From: Streptomyces sp. NL15-2K
Lineage (GTDB): Bacteria > Actinomycetota > Actinomycetes > Streptomycetales > Streptomycetaceae
Assembly: GCF_030551255.1 (NCBI RefSeq)
Contig: NZ_CP130630.1
Location: forward strand, 6,925,501 to 6,989,500
Length of the DNA: 64,000 nt
Reading direction: 5' to 3'
Part shown: one piece after another, positions 63,682-64,000 of the stretch
Layout of the letters: each line of letters opens with the position of its first letter
How positions within the stretch are numbered: the first letter of the stretch is position 1
Notes under the pieces: generated by a model
Seen by the model: only the letters and a program-made list of their open reading frames with translations
Databases searched by the model: none
Told to the model about the DNA's origin: nothing
Translations under genes and position numbers: made by a program

Positions 63682-64000
63682 ATGGGGACCGAGGGGGACA
63701 ACGTCCGTGTGATCGCGGGCCGTTACCGGCTCGAGGTACGGCTCGGGCGCGGTGGTATGGGCGTGGTGTGGCGGGCGACCGACCAGCTGCTCGGCCGGCA
63801 GGTGGCGGTCAAGGAACTCCCCCTGGACGAGACCCTCTCCGCGGCCGAGGCCCGGCGGCAGCGCGACCGCACCCTGCGCGAGGCACGCGCGGTCGCCCAG
63901 TTGAGCCACCCGCACATCGTCGTCGTCCACGATGTCGTCGAGGACGACGAACGCCCGTACATCGTCATGGAGTTGATCAACGGCAGCTCGCTCGCCGACC
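63682..64000 (+). CDS. Ser/Thr protein kinase (partial, N-terminal part)
   Basis: Only about 106 residues before the window ends. ATG 63682 with GAGG five bases upstream is preferred over ATG 63670 and 63673. The visible sequence has VIAGRYRLEVRLGRGGMGVV then WRATD, and VAVKELPL, followed by the alpha-C region TLREARAVAQLSHPHIVVVH and YIVMELINGSSLAD. Fourth kinase-type gene in a row, all in the same direction. Confidence 0.93.
   Translation, partial: MGTEGDNVRVIAGRYRLEVRLGRGGMGVVWRATDQLLGRQVAVKELPLDETLSAAEARRQRDRTLREARAVAQLSHPHIVVVHDVVEDDERPYIVMELINGSSLAD

Overview
The window is chromosomal DNA of a Streptomyces or very close relative. The base composition is strongly GC-rich and GTG starts are frequent. 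Gene order is that of the conserved Streptomyces core: coaA, glmS, acpS, nnrDE, alr, tsaE, tsaB-rimI-tsaD, groES-groEL, whiD/bldM, shbA, guaB-guaB3, glpD, then a run of Ser/Thr kinase genes. All functional statements below come from reading the translated sequence; no database search was run.

Layout. (1) 0-8.7 kb: start of coaA, a DrrAB-type ABC exporter, glmS, a WhiJ-like regulatory trio (XRE/DUF5753, DUF397, HATPase), a PD-(D/E)XK-like protein, acpS. (2) 8.7-15.7 kb: a secreted beta-helix protein behind four 14-bp tandem repeats, nnrDE, an L,D-transpeptidase, alr, an alpha/beta hydrolase, tsaE. (3) 15.8-19.5 kb: a small ORF behind a perfect palindrome, two MITE-like elements, and tsaB-rimI-tsaD. 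(4) 19.5-29.5 kb: an accessory island. An IscB gene with its presumed omega-RNA sits at the 3' end of tsaD. An RHS/Hint polymorphic-toxin remnant is split by an ISL3-family transposon that carries a LysR regulator and an MFS exporter and has a perfect 8-bp target duplication. Nested in that transposon is an IS5-type element carrying a stand-alone HflX-N-like protein. The toxin C-terminus, a likely immunity gene, an integrase remnant and a second diverged copy of the 3' end of the tsaD-linked small gene follow. (5) 29.5-35 kb: a frameshifted membrane gene, then a xylan-type locus (GH3, LacI regulator, GH10-CBM2 xylanase) with operator-like palindromes. (6) 35-47 kb: LCP protein, YCII/ECF42 pair, THUMP-like methyltransferase, two coupled polysaccharide deacetylase lipoproteins, groES-groEL under two CIRCE operators, and assorted metabolic and regulatory genes. 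(7) 47-64 kb: whiD and bldM divergently arranged, shbA, guaB, guaB3, a nucleotide-sugar dehydrogenase-like protein lacking its catalytic Cys, glpD, and four consecutive kinase-type genes, the second a pseudokinase and the last cut by the window edge.

Two themes run through the window. First, intergenic MITE-like elements have perfect 22-25 bp terminal inverted repeats that differ from element to element, yet share internal modules, as if mosaic. Second, these elements and the IS5-type element abut CTAG sites that are the stop codons of neighbouring genes. Two near-identical copies of one element lie in inverted orientation on either side of the whole 16-38 kb segment, including the island.
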